Assembly (NCBI RefSeq): GCF_000006565.2
Contig: NC_031479.1
Location: forward strand, 1,426,001 to 1,490,000
Source: Toxoplasma gondii ME49
Taxonomy: Eukaryota > Apicomplexa > Conoidasida > Eucoccidiorida > Sarcocystidae
DNA: 64,000 bases
Reading direction: 5' to 3'
A program made the position numbers and the translations under genes. A model generated the notes under the pieces. That model was not told the origin of the DNA. It made no database searches and worked only from the letters and a program-made list of their open reading frames with translations. Of the stretch, positions 24,032-34,610 are shown piece by piece. Positions within the stretch are counted from its first letter, which is position 1. Each line of letters opens with the position of its first letter.

Positions 24032-27000
24032 GAAGATACGTTCAAACGTTATACATTGTGTTTACAGACATGTGCGTCTGTGAGTCATTAGGTAATAATC
24101 TGCAATCTCTCCTGGAACGAAATACTTGCATTTAAATTTATTTAGGTAGAGACGGAGAGACTCATTTTGGTTTTTCGTATATGTGCACGTACACACCAAT
24201 ACGTACATGCGTACATGTATATAAATAAATAAATATATATATATATATAAATATGAATAAAAACAATATATATATATATATATATGTATGTAAATCTATA
24301 ATAATTCTTTTCGAGGGAATAGGCGAAGACATCTACAGTCAGTTGCAAAACAGCCAGTGAGTTCTTCAAAGTAGCCGTCGGGGGAGATAAAGAAATGCGT
24401 CGGTCTGTGGGGAGTCTTGTGAAAAAAAGTTGAAATCCATCGACCTCTTTCTGCCCCTCTGCTGATGTTCATCCGTCGTGCTTCACATACATCCGTACTT
24501 GACTACGTCTGTGTGGGTTTCTGTGTTGGGGTGTCTGTAATCTCGTTTACTCGCATTTTCTCTTTGTATACGCATGTTTTCTCGGACATAAATGCGGATC
24601 TCGTTGCGTTTAAGCTTCTTCGTCTCTCGCCTGTGTCTGAATGGCTGGATGTCCTCAAGCGTCTTCGTTCGCGAGCTTGCATGTCTCCACTTGTCTGCAA
24701 GCGTCGGCTTCGGTGTCGGCTTGTGCAGATGGGCTCTGGCGAGCTGACTGTTGGGGTGTAACGGGACTGCATGATTGTGGCGCTTTGGAAATGACAACTT
24801 ATCTTTTTTAGGCTTTTCTGAAGGCACTTCAGATGGCGATTTGCCAGGCGAATGCAGAAGGACAGATGGCGTCTCTGGACAGCCAGGCGGCTTTGCTTCG
24901 CGACCGTTTCTTCGATGATTTCCGCGGCCTCCCTTCCATCGCTTCTCTCCCCTGTACCACCAAGGTAGCGGCGAAGAAAACGTAACGCGCGGTCGCTGTT
25001 TCCTTTCGTCTCTCCCCTGCAGCATTCCTTCACTGGCTCTTCTGCGCCCCATCACACGCACTGGCGGTTTCCTCGTCCTCGGTCAAGCGCCGCGAAGATT
25101 CGGCGTCGTTCGCGTCTCTGCTCGTCCTGCGTTCCTTTTTTCCTTTGTTTCCACCTCAAGTTCAACTTCGCACTCCCTCCGAGCAGTCGACACTAAGTCC
25201 TTTTTTCTTGTCTATTGGAGAAGTTCCTTACTATCAAATGTACACATATGTCTAAGATTATATATTTTTATATATTTATTCATCTACATATATATATAGA
25301 TATGTATATTTATTTACTTGTACACAGATGGGTACGTTTGCGTGCAGACATGCGAAGCCATTTTTGAATGTATATTTGTAGATGTGTGTGTGTGTAGATT
25401 GAGAGAGCGAGAAGGATCGAACTGAGCGATGAGCGATTGGGGTCGGATACATGTGTCTGCATGCGCGGATTTGCTTATGCGGCCCGACGCAGATCCAAGT
25501 TGGGGACGAGTCGAAAGGCAGAAAACCGAGTGGGAAGTTTTTTTTTCGTCGTTATATTCGACGCGAAGCGAGAGCGACATGCGAGCAATCCGATGCATGC
25601 AATTCTGTGCAGGAGCGACTTGAGCGCGCTTTCCTCGGCACCCAGCTCGTTCGCATTCAGCAGTACATCACGGATTTGGAGTTCCTCAAGGCGAAACAGT
25701 TTTTGATTCTCTACGACCTAAAAGTCCTAGGTCAGCGACTCTCGAGTCTCTCGTCGTGCGTTTCGCCAGGCGCTCTCCGGCGTACCGCCTTTCTCGCCGC
25801 TTCCTTCGTCACTCGGTCGCTCCTCGCTCACACAGGGCATGTATACATATATGCAGAAAAACGCGTATCGATGCTGCTGTCTGGAGTACCCGTCTGCTCA
25901 GAAAGAAGGAAGAGATCGACTCTTTCCGACTGCGCCCCAAAAACGCGTCGCTTCTTCACTTGCAGGGGTGTCGGCGTCCATCATTCTGCTTGTAAACGTA
26001 TATGTACACAGGCATGCAAATGTGTGCATGGGTCCTGATCGTTTCTTCTGTCTCAGCATTGTTGTGTGTGTCTTATCTGGGTTTGCGTTCTTTTAAAGAG
26101 GATCGGCTCGCGCGCGTATGTGTGCCTGCCTGCGCATGTCGAGCTGGGCGTCCACGCGAGTGAACATGATCTTTTCCTCGCCTTTTCAGGGGACTACCAG
26201 CGAAGCATGCACAAGCTGAATAAGAAGAAGGGATTGTTCATAGCCTCTCTGGAGCGTGGACTGCAGGACCTGAACGAAGAAATCGACGTCCTTCAGAACG
26301 ACATTGCTCTTCTCACCTACGCAGACGAACAAGCAGGGGAAGGCGTCGAACAGAGACATCGACAGAGGCAGCTACTGGACCTCACAGGCGTTGCCAAAGG
26401 CCCCGCGACCAGCTTACGTAAGTTCAAAAAGTTCGACAAACATACGGTCGTGTAGAGATGCAGAAACGAAGGCGAGAAAGACGCAAGGCGTTTCCTGAGC
26501 TGGAACTGGAATGCGCCACTGGCCGCTCGGTCTGATGCGTGTAAAAGCGAAGGACAGCGACACGAGGAAACTGAGTCGGGGCTGAAAGAGAAGTAAGATT
26601 TTTGATTGAAAGGATCGAGGTTCAAAACAAGAAATAAAGTTTGGAAGAGAAACAAAGAGAGCTTGGAAGAGAAGCCAAAGATCAAGGTCAAAAAGAGATC
26701 GCTAAAAAAGTTGCTTTCTGCCAATTCTCATGTTTCTTGCGTTTTCCATCCCGGCGGATCGGCCGTCTCTCTCGTGTTTTTGTGTATATCTCAGCCCCCG
26801 GAGTGTATCTGGCGCCGGAGACCTTGGCAGAGGCGCGAGAGGTTACGCGAGAAAGGGAAGCCGAGCGCGAGAAGCGCATTGAGGCATGGCGTCGCCGAGT
26901 TTCTGAGGGCGAGGTGTCTCCGATGTCTCTCAACCAGGTGCGTCGGAGACAGCGTGAAAAGCAGGAGTTCGATTCAGGTTCCCCCTTTGCAGTCGAGGTG

Positions 27001-27843
27001 GAAGGTCCGAGTTTCCTCGTCGACGATGCCTCGCCGGAGACGCCTCCGGGAGTCTCCACAGGCCGAAGGCCGTCGCGGACTCGGCCTCTGAGTGTCGGTC
27101 TTCTCGCCGAAGAAGAGACGTCTGTTCGAGATCCGGAGCGTTGTCGGGAGGCGCGCGACTCTGTCTTCGCGGTGTCGCCGCTCAACCCCACAGCACGAAG
27201 GGCGCCGGCAAAGGCTCAGAAAAGAGAAGAAGATGAAGAAGAAGAAGACGAGGACTGGGACCTGGTGAGGCAGCAGTTCGGCGGCGAGAAGCAGCCGACG
27301 CTGCACTTTCAAGACGACCGCGGAAACGACATTCTCGTTCGGCCCCGCGTTTCGCCGGAGACAGCGAAGGCTGTGTGGATCCGCGAGCGCGGCGACGAGG
27401 AACCGCAGGCGGTGGTAAAAATCAAGAAGGACCTGAAAATCCGCGCCCTGAAGAACAAGCGCGAACACCGCGAGCGACTGTCGCCCCCGGCCGCAGTCGC
27501 GGCTGAGGAGCCTGACAACAGCGACGAGAGCGGACGCGCGACTGGGGTGGAGGAAGAAGAAAGCGAAGCAGGGGAGAGGCCTGCAACGAATGCCCCTGCG
27601 ATCCACTACGCGCGAAGTGTCTCCATGATGCTGGCGAAAAGCAGAGACACCGCAGAGGACAGCGGCTATGCGACGCTGGACCGCAGGCGAGGAAAGGCGC
27701 CTGAGAGCAAGAAGAAGAAACGACGCAAGCCGCAACGCAAAGAAGAAGAGGAACAACAGTACCAGGTGCTCGAGACCAAGAAGGCCAAGAAGAAAAAAGC
27801 CAGGGGAGGCGTCTTCGGCGTCAACATCCTGGGAGAAGAGTAA
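11445..27843 (+). CDS. Double-module polycystin/TRPP-like cation channel (17 exons)
   Basis: The protein is a polycystin (PKD2/TRPP) channel relative, expected to conduct cations including Ca2+. Exons: 11445-12474, 13517-13681, 14656-14836, 15409-15575, 15859-16125, 16691-16918, 17458-17549, 17949-18392, 19011-19212, 19932-20605, 21236-22187, 22388-22666, 23549-23892, 24812-24964, 25613-25730, 26190-26417, 26795-27843. All phases agree, giving 2,190 residues. Module 1: TM1 near residues 47-68, a luminal/extracellular domain with GGTYEVDF and [13 protein letters not shown]2-5 in exons 3-5, pore and TM6 in exon 6. Module 2: coiled coil plus a new TM1 in exon 8, IYDWLENVF in exon 9, a long Ser-rich luminal domain in exon 10, TM2-3 in exon 11, TM4-5 in exon 12, pore and TM6 in exon 13. 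The tail is coiled coil followed by a Lys/Glu-rich end. The length agrees with what I recall for T. gondii TRPPL-2 (about 2,190 residues), so orthology is likely but unverified. Exon 1 ends at a GC donor; the exon 13 donor (AAA|GTCAGC) is weak. Confidence 0.88.
12110..12173 (+). repeat. 18-bp coding tandem repeat (PQSPFT)n in exon 1
   Basis: Three near-identical 18-bp units plus a diverged one encode PQSPFT repeats in the Ser/Pro-rich loop after TM1 of the polycystin-like protein. Units differ by single bases, which suggests recent slippage. Confidence 0.9.
12475..12476 (+). other. Non-canonical GC splice donor (GC-AG intron)
   Basis: Exon 1 of the polycystin-like gene appears to end CAG|GCAAGG at 12474, pairing with CTCTCAG|GTGG at 13517. 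Both are phase 1, so the join gives Gly-Gly-Gly-Thr-Tyr. GCAAG after AG is the usual consensus of GC-AG introns. No GT donor in this frame gives a comparable join. Confidence 0.75.
13754..13945. repeat. Compound TA microsatellite with 22-24-bp higher-order unit
   Basis: About 190 bp in intron 2 of the polycystin-like gene. The plain TA tract is punctuated by ATATGTATCTATATATATAC, repeated about five times, so a longer unit has been amplified on top of the dinucleotide. Confidence 0.9.
15236..15304. repeat. TA-rich microsatellite in intron 3 of the polycystin-like gene
   Basis: Alternating TA passing into TACATATC and TGTATA variants. It lies between exons ending 14836 and starting 15409. Confidence 0.8.
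18691..18762. repeat. 20-bp tandem repeat in intron 8
   Basis: About 3.5 copies of TCGCTGTCTCCCTGTATCTC, with one T-to-A change in the third copy. It lies in the C/T-rich intron after exon 8 of the polycystin-like gene. Confidence 0.85.
20742..20810. repeat. TA plus TAGA microsatellite in intron 10
   Basis: A (TA)n tract runs into TAGA repeats (about 20765-20800). This is the only obvious tetranucleotide microsatellite seen among the many TA tracts. Confidence 0.85.
21666..21733 (+). repeat. 21-bp coding tandem repeat (LGDQGFG)n in exon 11
   Basis: Three nearly perfect 21-bp units encode LGDQGFG, followed by a diverged LRDG copy. They fall in the long hydrophilic loop after TM3 of module 2 of the polycystin-like protein. 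Confidence 0.9.
23950..24292. repeat. TA-rich tracts in intron 13
   Basis: Several TA/TACA/TAAA tracts (about 23950-24032 and 24227-24290) occupy the 919-bp intron between exons 13 and 14 of the polycystin-like gene. Confidence 0.8.
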
Positions 27844-29198
27844 CCCAGACCGCGGGAAGAGGGATTGTGTCCGGCAGCGGCAGGCCCAGAAGACCAAGAC
27901 GAGGCATCAGACAGAAGGAGAGAGAGGAGACGCAGAAGAGAGAGAAGGAGAAAGAGAAGAACAAGAGAGAGAAGAAGAGAAAAGGAGACAAAGGAGAAAA
28001 AGAGGCAGAAGCGAAGGAAGAGGAGAAGGAGAGGAAGACAGGAGAGCATCGGACGGATGATGGTGTTTGAGGACGCGAGAAAGAAAGCTTAGAAGAAATA
28101 TTTTCTTTGCCTTCATAAATGCAAAGAGAGAACAAGCACGAGAAGTAAAGGGGGGAAGCGAGAGGGGACATGTGTAATGCAAAGCAGGTTGCGTCGTCTC
28201 GATGCATCTCTATCGCTTGAGCTCTTGAGTCTTCTCCGTCTTCGTGAGTCGCGAACACTTGTCAAATTTATATCTATCTATCTCCATGTATGTATGCACA
28301 TATGTATACATATATATGTATACATATATATATATATATATATACATATTTCTGTATTTCTTCAAACTCGGTAAACGGAGCTGTGTGAACTTGTAAATAT
28401 ATGCGCACAGAGAATTCGTGATTCCCGATGTTCCTCTGCTCGTTCACAAGAAACTTCAAGTCTCCGGGTGAGTATCCATCCTGGCGACGATTTCTTCTGT
28501 TGGCAAACGCGCTCGGCGAGAGCGGAAACGGACTTCCGGCTACCAATTGTCACGGCTCCACGCATTTCCTCTGCAGAGAAATATGTAAGAATACACAAGT
28601 TCGCGGCTGCATGCGTAGAGACAACACACGCGCATTCGTAAATCTCCAGAAGTTTGCGCGTTTCGCAAGTGCAGAGTCAAACTCGGAGGCCAGAGAGTGT
28701 CTGGTGCAGTGGCCGCCGTGTCTGCTAGAGGCAGACCAGTTCTTTGGGGGGTTTTCTTCGAAACGCCTGCTGTAGGAAAGCTAAAAGTATCGTGTGTCTG
28801 GGTGCCGAGATTGGCGGCTCGCGCTTCTCCCTCGGGGAAACGCTTCGGGGAGAAGGTCTGACTTTCGTGCTCTGGGTCAGGCAGCACAGCCTCCGCAGAG
28901 CCTCCACTGAGAGGACGCGCTTGACGGTTTTGAAGCCTGCGGCTCCTCAGTGGTCGGCTGGAGGGCTTGCTGCGTCGAAGGTCGATCAACAGGTTTCATC
29001 CCAGAGAGCAGAGAAGCGTTTGACACTTGCAAAGTTTTCTTTCGGACTCGCGCATGCACGCACAGAGGTCCCCCGACGCAAACAAGACTGGAGAGCAACA
29101 CGAACGAAGAGCAGCAGAAACTCGAGACACAGACTGCGTCCTTGGCATCATCGACCAAGCGTTTCCTCACGCGAAAACGCGTTTCAGAGAGATATTTC
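27844..29198. other. Spacer downstream of the polycystin-like gene
   Basis: The first ~200 bp after the stop are purine-rich (GAGA/AAGAAG) and read as 3' UTR. A TA tract sits at 28305-28345. No gene is supported. Short open frames on both strands show no domain. Confidence 0.55.
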
Positions 29199-29478
29199 CA
29201 GTCCCGCTTAGGTGAAGTCCTCTGCTTGAAAACGATTTCAGTCCTGCTTAGGTGCAGTCCTCTGCTTGAAAACGATTTCAGTCCTGCTTAGGCGAAGTCC
29301 TCTGCTTGAAAACGATTTCAGTCCTGCTTAGGTGCAGTCCTCTGCTTGAAAACGATTTCAGTCCTGCTTAGGCGAAGTCCTCTGCTTGAAAACGATTTCA
29401 GTCCTGCTTAGGTGAAGTCCTCTGCTTGAAAACGATTTCAGTCCTGCTTAGGTGAAGTCCTCTGCTTGAAAACGATTT
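29199..29478. repeat. 40-bp minisatellite, seven head-to-tail copies
   Basis: Seven contiguous 40-bp units begin at 29199, 29239, 29279, 29319, 29359, 29399 and 29439. The unit core is CAGTCCTGCTTAGG followed by AGTCCTCTGCTTGAAAACG. Variation is almost confined to two positions after CTTAGG (TGA, TGC or CGA). Copies 2-3 and 4-5 repeat the TGC/CGA order, so an 80-bp pair has been duplicated. It lies between two convergent genes and ends 214 bp from the RRM gene stop. Confidence 0.95.
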
Positions 29479-29692
29479 CCCTCGTTTTTCCCCTTTCTTC
29501 CGCCTTGTTTCAGCAGTCGACCCCACAAAACAAAGGCCAAAAGGCCGCAGTTCTTTCCCTGCAGCTTCCTTCTTTTCCTTCTCCTCTTTCTTCTCTTCTC
29601 GCCTTTCTGCGAGTTCTCTCCGCGTCTGTGCCGCCTCGTTTGAATCTCGCGAAACGCGAGAGACCTGGAGACGGCCTTGGGGGTCCCGACGA

Positions 29693-30958
29693 TCACGTTC
29701 CACCCCAGTTGCATCCGCCGTCGATCTTCCTCGCCGCTGTGCTTCGGACTCGCGCAGTGCGCTCGACGCCCATGAGCTCCTGCAGAACATGCTGCCGGAG
29801 GAATTTCAAGTGCATCGCCGTCTGCAGGGTGCACGGTCTCCCATTCACAGTGAAGGCAAAGAGAGCGCGAACAGGTCGCCCTCTCAAATACAAGCCGTTT
29901 AGCTTCTGAACCGCGAGACGGACCTTGGCGTAGCTGCCGAGCTCCACAAAAACTCGGCCGCGGTGGTCCCCGGCGCCCCGAGCGAAGGCAGGATCGTTGG
30001 AAGGCGCGGCAAAGAGTCGCAGAGGCTCGAGGAGCGTCTGGGCTTTGACCCAAGTCTCGATTTCTGCGACGGACGCCTCGAAGGAGAGGTTCCCGAGGAA
30101 GAGACATGTGACACACCGCTGCATGCGCTCGCAGAGCTCCTCGTGCTCCGCCCCCAGAAAGCGCAAACCCAGGGCAGCCAAATCGGCGGCGAAGACCGAC
30201 GCGGGGACTACATCGGCATCGTTCTGCTCTCCCTCCTTCGCGGCAGACGGCAGAGAAGACGACGGATGAGGAGAAGACGGGGAGGAAGAAGAAGCCGACG
30301 GCGGAGGCGAAGAAGAAGAAGCAGACGGGGGCGGAGGCGAAGAAGAAGAAGGAGAGGGGGGAGAAGGAGAGGGAGGAGAAGGAGAGGGAGGAGAAGGAGG
30401 AGAGGAAGCGTCGGGAGGCGACGGCGAGGTTTCCAGAGATGTCGTTGGAGGCAAAGTGGTGTGTGTCGGATCGGAGGAAGAGGCGCCTGTGGGGTCTTCT
30501 TTTTCAGAGTCCTCTTCTTCGTCGCTGCTGCTGGCGGTAACGCTTTCATCGTCGCTCTCCATCCAAGCGAACCTCCGGCGTTTCTTGGGCGCTTTGTCGC
30601 CGCCTCCACCTTTCTCTGCTCCCCCCTCTGAGTCGTCTCGGCCTCTCTTTGTTTCACTCTCCTTGTCTGCCTCGCCTTCCACTTCCTCGTCCGTCTGCAG
30701 CAGACGAAGTTCCTCCTCTGTCAAGGCAGGCACAAGTGTGTCTTCTTCTCTCTCCTCCGAGAGCCTCGCGCTTCGAGGATCCGGCGACGAATACTTTCTT
30801 TCTGGAGGCGCCCCAGAGACAGGGAGGTCGCCACCGGAGTTTGACGCATGCGACGCGTCGGGGGGAGAACTCGCTTCGGTCAGCTCCAGGCGCCAGCGCT
30901 TCGTCTCTCGCGGCTGCGCCGCCGACTCCAAGCCACCCTTCCGCCGACGACCCAACAT
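29693..30958 (-). CDS. Single-exon RRM RNA-binding protein
   Basis: The 421-residue protein has one C-terminal RNA-recognition motif at about residues 280-360. RNP2 is LFLGNL and RNP1 is RGRVFVEL; the helix AKVRLAVQKLNG and strand RPVRALFAF complete the fold. The N-terminal two thirds are charged and low-complexity: EDTLVP and acidic Glu runs, a basic cluster PKKRRRF that could act as a nuclear signal, an Asp/Ser-rich acidic block, and a Pro/Ser block (30270-30415) with repeated PSPPSPS. The first ATG in frame is 30958; the open frame extends upstream only through a TTG. No intron is needed. The layout suits a nuclear or nucleolar RNA-binding protein, but the specific family is not recognised. 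It converges on the polycystin-like gene. Confidence 0.8.
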   Translation of the reverse strand: MLGRRRKGGLESAAQPRETKRWRLELTEASSPPDASHASNSGGDLPVSGAPPERKYSSPDPRSARLSEEREEDTLVPALTEEELRLLQTDEEVEGEADKESETKRGRDDSEGGAEKGGGGDKAPKKRRRFAWMESDDESVTASSSDEEEDSEKEDPTGASSSDPTHTTLPPTTSLETSPSPPDASSPPSPPSPSPPSPSPPSPSSSSPPPPSASSSSPPPSASSSSPSSPHPSSSLPSAAKEGEQNDADVVPASVFAADLAALGLRFLGAEHEELCERMQRCVTCLFLGNLSFEASVAEIETWVKAQTLLEPLRLFAAPSNDPAFARGAGDHRGRVFVELGSYAKVRLAVQKLNGLYLRGRPVRALFAFTVNGRPCTLQTAMHLKFLRQHVLQELMGVERTARVRSTAARKIDGGCNWGGT

Positions 30959-33900
30959 CCTCCAAGAAGAAGAATGGCGATGATGCAAATAGGCGAGAAC
31001 TCGTACGAGAAAGAGAGAGGAAGCCAAGGGTGTTCGCGGCGAGAAGCGGCGGAGTGCAACAGAACCTTAACAAAACAAGGAGAAGGGAAAGCGGCGAAGA
31101 AAGAAGCAGTGGGCGCAGGATCCGACAGAAAGACACGATTATTACAAGACCTCTCTGCACCAAAAGGGGAATATAGTTATTTGAGAAAACGCGGCACATA
31201 TGGCAGCAGCTTATGAAAGCAGAAACGCTCGACGATGGAGACAAAGTCCAAAGGGGAGAAAAAAAGATAAAAGGAGAAAAGTAGAGAGCAGATTCACGCC
31301 ATAATAGAAGGGTGGGTTTTCAACATCGAGCCAGGGCGCGCGCAAAGTCGACAGCTAAAAATCCAGACGAGTGAAGAAGAGACGATACGCGTAGCGCTTT
31401 TCTCAGCAGTGGCAGCCGCGCGAGACACCGGAAAGACGGAACAGCCTAGTCTTGCCCTCTCTGCATCTCTCCCCAGGAAGAGGAATTTCGATGTCTGCCA
31501 GAGTTGAACGCAAGGAAGCTGGGACTTCCCTCGCTGGCACAGACACACCTGCGCAACAACATCGTAGAGAACAGAGTTCGCTGCCGCGTTTCTCCTCTGG
31601 CCCCCTCTCTCGCTGAGTCTGTCGAAAGCCAGTGTGCGCGTGAAGATCATCCCATGGACTCGAGATTCAGCTCTGCTCGAAACTTTGTCGAAAGAGACCC
31701 TGGGTTTCTCGGAGTATGGTGCGAAGGAAGCATGCTTGCCCTTTCTGTTTCCGCAGAAGTTTCGCGAGAGCGGCGCTCTTTGTCTTTAAGCCGAGACGGA
31801 ACCTGCACCGGGCCGGAGCAAGACAACGATCGCCTTTTGCCTGCATATCTTGATGGATGCTGAAGGTCGACCACGCTTCGCTGACCCAGTCTTCCAGCAG
31901 ATAAGTTAAGAGGCGCTGCGGTGGCAAGTTTGTCGGGTGCTGCGACACGGAGCGCCGTCGCGTTTTTCCCGCAATCAACTCCGCTCTCCCGACACACACA
32001 TCTTTCCATAAAGATGATCTTTGGACACAGCGGCCGACGTTCTAGGGCGCCGAGCAGTGGGGTGGTATGTGCAGAAGTGAGCGTGTTTTAGTTCAAGAAG
32101 TTGAAGCCTTTAGGAGAATCCGAGACGTCCAATAGTCACAAAGTTCCTCTGGAAGGACAATCTGCAGAAAGGCGCTTAAACAGTCCTGTCTCACAGATGT
32201 TGACTCTCAGTACGATGGTGCTGACAATATACTAGCGCCAGAGTAGTCGCTTTCTCTCGCTCTCGATGCGCGTGATAACAGAAATCCACGTGTCACGCTT
32301 GGAGCATAACTGGTGTAGAGCAAACCTTAGGGGCAGAACAGATTGAGGTGCCGGGACGCGAGAGAGATTTGAGGAGCAGGAGACAAATGGAGAGGAGAGG
32401 TTAAGGTGGAAAGCAGACAAAGGAAAGAACCGAAAACAGGCAGACTGCAGGGATAGCTGGTGGTCGGGCGCCCCCCCCCTCACGCGTACGCAGTGCATCG
32501 CGCCTAAAGACGTCTTTTATCCTTGTAGGAGCAAACGCCGAAAGTGGAGCACATGCAATTGACTTAATCTTCTTCCAGGCAGCGTTTTGTGGTTAACGGA
32601 ACACTCAGACCGAGCTCATTCAACAGAAGTCAACCTTGCAATGAAGTAGTTGGGTACATTCCTTGATCGCTGCAGGTCGGGGAATGGTCGCCTCGTTGAT
32701 TTCTCTTGAGTCGGTTTTTTAAGAACCAGTTTTCTTCGACTTCCCGGGGTTCTCTGTTGCGTGGAGCCGCAATTTTGGTGGCATCCAACGACGTTGAGCC
32801 TCCGTGTCTCAGAACATCAGGGGGGGAGGGGTCGCGGAAAAGAAAAAAGGAGGGGCGTCAGAACTCGGCAACCCTCGATGCGAGTGAAGGCAAGACAGTG
32901 CACATCGACAGACGCTGGTTTTCCTGACTCCGGAAAAGGAACGGAGCAGGCTTCCCGCAGGAAAGCATCACGTGGAAAACTCAAGGTGGGAATGCATATC
33001 TTGCTGTGAGGGTGTCACTTCAGTCCTTCTTTTCCCAGGTTCTTGTGCACCGTTTTTCTTCAACTGTTGCATTCCCTTCACATATACACAAGCATCTAGT
33101 TCCGCGATAGATTCTTGCGGGGAAGCTGACACTGGCGGGCTGTTACAGTCCACTCGAGAAGTGCACTACGGCATGTTTGCGGGACCCGTCTGACGTTCAG
33201 TACGCGACATAGAGCTTTCCTTTCAATCTCGATCGGGGTCCTTTGTTGAGGCACGGAAGTGTGTTTTCAACGCAGAACCCCTGGTGGAGAAATTCTAAGC
33301 AAAACAGCTCTGGTGTACGCAGATCAGTGTATAGCGTTCCGCGGGTTCACATGACACAGAAGCAGAGATATAGAGCCTTCTACCAGGACAGCTGGACTGA
33401 GCCAAGGTTCTTGTGAGTTGGAAAACTTAACCAGTAGTTTCTTGGACGAGCAACAACCATTTATGAGACTAATCGGAAAAACGCAAAGGTCTGACACGAT
33501 AGACATTGCCACATGGACTGCCGGAAAAGGGAAGGAAACCGAGATGGCACACGTACTTTTCACGAAGAAAACCTAGGTGGCTCGGCTTCGCATCTACGGT
33601 CGGTGTGGTTGTATGGAAAACACAGATTCAAGATTTAAACCAGTAGTCCAGCTCGGGTCACGCCCCGAGCAAGTTAGTTATCTTTCGTAAGAACACCCAC
33701 ACGCGAAGAAAAAAGGACAGGAAGAGGCCTCTGTGTGGCTGTCCAAGACAAGGTAGGTTCCGCTTGCTTCTTGCAGTCGTCCCCGTGTTTAACTAAACAG
33801 TTTTTTCCCCTGCTTTACCGGCATCTCATTTGTCCAGAAACGACACCCTAAGAGAACAGAAAAGTACAAAACACACATATATATTTATATGTGTATGTAT

Positions 33901-34550
33901 ATATATGCCGCGGGTATCACTGCGTGTGGCCACGGTCATGTACTGATGCCTAAAGCGTCAAAGCAATTCTTCACGCTCAGGTCTGTCTAGCGAATTTTCA
34001 GGCCTTTTCGAGTTCTCGTGAGACAACGGGAAAACGGCTTTCGCAACGGAAGAGTCGGGCGATCTTTCTCTGTCTCATTTCCAGTGCTGTCTGTTCTTCC
34101 AACCAAGTTGCCAGCTCACTTCACGTAGCTTTTACTTTCCCTTTTCTTCCGGGTCACACGGCAAACCCCAAACTACAAGGCCTTTAGCAGAGCGGCAGAA
34201 ACACAGCGGCACGACTTCCCAGCACACACCGTAGACAGCTTTCTCAGATTTTCTGTTCTTCATCTTCTCTGCACGCTAAACACAGATTGTGTTTTCTTCT
34301 TGGAAAGTCGGTTCTGGAGTTTTTCCCCTTTGCACGAAAAACAAGGCTATCGAGGCGTACTCATGCTCTGAGGTTTGCTGTAGGATATCATCGTCCAACT
34401 ATCGAGAGGGCTGAGGCGTTCTCAGTTATCTCTAAAGTAAACTTCAAAGTTTACTCCTCATCACATTAGTCACGTTTGCACAGAACGTCTCTGTGCGCCG
34501 GGGTTTCTGCGGAGGGTGGAATGTGCAGGTAGAACACGTCGCCTCGAGGA
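30959..34550. other. Region with no recognised coding exon (may hold the 3' end of the GH16 gene)
   Basis: About 3.6 kb between the RRM gene start and the last assigned exon of the GH16-PAN gene. The base composition is less GC-rich than the neighbours, with few long open frames. The 3' terminal exon or 3' UTR of the GH16-PAN gene and the RRM gene promoter must lie here or at its edge. I could not assign either. Confidence 0.45.
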
Positions 34551-34610
34551 AAACGCTCTCTGCTGTCGGTAGTGTTTGAGTTTCCCTAGAGAATTGTTTT
34601 CTTCGCTTAC

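Noticed and set aside
29199..29478. Direct repeats reminiscent of a CRISPR array
   Set aside because: The units are contiguous with no unique spacers, and the window is eukaryotic.
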